Origin: Paenibacillus sabuli
Lineage (GTDB): Bacteria > Bacillota > Bacilli > Paenibacillales > Paenibacillaceae
Reading direction: 5' to 3'
Length of the DNA: 64,000 nucleotides
NCBI RefSeq assembly: GCF_014705605.1
Contig: NZ_JACXIZ010000045.1
Coordinates: forward strand, 1 to 64,000
Shown here: piece after piece, positions 62,943 to 64,000 of the stretch
How positions within the stretch are numbered: position 1 is the stretch's first letter
Layout: every line of letters starts with the position of its first letter
Notes under the pieces: model-generated
Seen by the model: the letters and a program-made list of their open reading frames with translations, nothing else
Databases searched by the model: none
What the model was told of the DNA's origin: nothing
Program-made: the position numbers and the translations under genes

Positions 62943-63081
62943 CTGTAATGGACATGGGAGCGCCTTAGCGCGGTTTTCCGATGTCTTTCTCCGTCTAACG
63001 GTCATACGAAACGCTTAGCGGGGATTATATAGGCCGGGGAGGTGGCAAAATGACTCTAAGCTTCGCTGATGTCCATTACAG
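62943..63081. repeat. Dispersed inverted-end repeat, copy C (139 bp)
   Basis: The ends CTGTAATGGACAT (62943-62955) and ATGTCCATTACAG (63069-63081) are perfect 13-bp inverted repeats; similarity runs on inward to CTTAG/CTAAG. A third arm-like unit CTAACGGTCATACGAAACGCTTAG lies inside (62995-63018). Together with the adjoining terminator and promoter this accounts for most of the 62674-63217 gap; no gene is seen there. Confidence 0.65.
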
Positions 63082-63217
63082 CTGCACACCGCCCCGCTCC
63101 CGAACGCGGCGTCCGCACCCGGGCGCTCCTCATTCAGCCTTTCGCACGCGGCCCCTGCGCACTCGGCTGTCCAGCGCCCGGCCCATTCCGCACGCAGCTC
63201 GCAGCGCGCGGTACCCT

Positions 63218-64000
63218 CTAGAGCATACTGCCCAGATCGGCAATAAACACGCGGCGCGTGCCGCCGACGAAGCCGTTGAACACGATGTGCCGATTGTCCC
63301 GCGTCCAGGCGGGATGCGGGTCCACCCGCAGCGCCGAAGACACTGCGGTGCCCGGATTGGCGACATTGACCCGGACAAGCGTGCGCTCGGTCCCCGCCTG
63401 TATGTCGATCCACCGCAAGGGCACCGTGCCGTCGCCGAAGGCGGCAGGCTCGCGCTCGTACGTGTCGGTCAGGATGTGCCGACCGTCCGGATGGACGGTC
63501 GGATGGCCGGAGCCGGGAAGTCCCGTGATTGGGCGCAGTCCGCTGCCGTCTGCCTGGACCTCTGCCAGATCGAGCCGCCGTTCGCCGTCGATGGCCAGAT
63601 TCATGGACAGCCGTTCGCCATCCGGGAACCAGTTGATATGATGCCCGCCCTTGCGCCACTGGTCCGGCCCGACGGCCACCGCGAGCTCGCTGCCGTCGGG
63701 CCTCATCGTCACGACCCAAAAGTCGAGCCCCTGGGCGATCCGATTCCAGGGCTGCGGGTCATCAGTCCGATAAGCGCGCATCGTGAACAACAGCCGATCC
63801 CCCTGCGGATTATACTTGCAATGAAAGCCGTAGCACTCGCCAGAGGCGTAGTCCCGCTCTGCAATGCCGGCCCGCTCGAACACCTCGCGAATGGAAACGA
63901 GCAGCCGGCGCTCGCCCGTCTGCGTATCGGTGGCATACAGGCCGTCATCTTCCGCCAAGCCGCGATTGCGCGGGACGCGAGCATCGGGAAGAACGACGCC
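63218..64000 (-). CDS. Oligogalacturonate-lyase-like beta-propeller protein, 5' part beyond the window
   Basis: At least 260 residues; the frame is open to position 64000, so the start is outside. Repeated propeller-blade motifs are visible (HHINWFPDGERLSMNL, GHPTVHPDGRHILTDTYERE, DPHPAWTRDNRHIVFNG, RRVFIADLG). These resemble PL22 oligogalacturonate lyases and TolB-like propellers. His and Tyr residues around GECYGFHCKYNPQGDRLLF and GHHINW could serve the metal site. A role in breakdown of pectin-like oligosaccharides is plausible but unproven. Confidence 0.7.
   Translation of the reverse strand, partial: GVVLPDARVPRNRGLAEDDGLYATDTQTGERRLLVSIREVFERAGIAERDYASGECYGFHCKYNPQGDRLLFTMRAYRTDDPQPWNRIAQGLDFWVVTMRPDGSELAVAVGPDQWRKGGHHINWFPDGERLSMNLAIDGERRLDLAEVQADGSGLRPITGLPGSGHPTVHPDGRHILTDTYEREPAAFGDGTVPLRWIDIQAGTERTLVRVNVANPGTAVSSALRVDPHPAWTRDNRHIVFNGFVGGTRRVFIADLGSML

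Noticed and set aside
62710-62955. 81-codon open frame upstream of the importer
   Set aside because: It spans the importer promoter, a terminator hairpin and the edge of a repeat, has no RBS and shows no family signal.

Overview
The window comes from a GC-rich, low-copy chromosomal stretch of an aerobic, spore-former-like Firmicute, most likely Paenibacillaceae (Paenibacillus/Cohnella type). This rests on gene families and on gene order. The left end reproduces the Bacillus order rRNA operon - ygxA - ygzB - perR, and the middle reproduces ydcC - alr - ndoAI - ndoA. Strong AGGAGG-type ribosome binding sites, frequent GTG/TTG starts and many membrane-anchored AraC regulators paired with CUT1 sugar transporters also fit. 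No rRNA, tRNA, CRISPR array or complete insertion sequence is visible; only the promoter and leader of an rRNA operon lie at the left edge.

Layout. 1-4.1 kb: outgoing rRNA promoter, ygxA, ygzB, a membrane-anchored GH18 protein, and perR. 4.2-7.5 kb: gatCAB operon for tRNA amidation, with a near-consensus promoter. 7.6-17.6 kb: a sugar-use module made of a secreted GH42-like enzyme, two CUT1 permeases, a solute-binding lipoprotein and a divergently transcribed membrane AraC regulator. 17.8-19.5 kb: a small hypothetical protein and an M24 peptidase. 19.7-25.9 kb: a compact nine-gene Tad/Flp-pilus-like operon with two paralogous 48-50-residue pilin-like peptides and a hairpin terminator in its leader. 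26.1-30.5 kb: a small secreted protein, ndoA/ndoAI (MazF/MazE type), alr and a ydcC-like lipoprotein. 30.7-31.4 kb: an AT-richer HEPN/MNT toxin-antitoxin pair. 31.7-50.6 kb: two parallel polysaccharide modules on the minus strand, each with a CUT1 transporter and a membrane AraC regulator; one is linked to a type I sulfatase, the other to a 1759-residue secreted beta-helix protein with Ig-like and jelly-roll-like modules.

50.8-57.2 kb is a rearranged, decaying stretch. It holds a truncated duplicate of an araC-methyltransferase pair, a chimeric junction joining a beta-helix gene to a 5'-truncated araC gene that also carries an in-frame TAA, and between them an intact gene joining a UrtA-like (urea/amide-binding) domain to a chemoreceptor signalling domain. 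That gene has a perfect match to the GlnR/TnrA operator consensus upstream. 57.2-64 kb: a methyltransferase/AraC pair divergent from a sugar-isomerase-like gene, an iron/cobalamin-type ABC importer with an inverted-repeat promoter, and the 3' part of an oligogalacturonate-lyase-like beta-propeller gene. A small dispersed repeat with inverted ends occurs at about 27.9, 57.2 and 63.0 kb.

How it fits together: the dominant theme is extracellular polysaccharide breakdown, oligosaccharide import and sensing at the membrane. The least conventional items are the UrtA-chemoreceptor fusion, whose sensor domain is predicted to be cytoplasmic, and the Tad-like locus, whose mini-pilins lack a class III prepilin signal.
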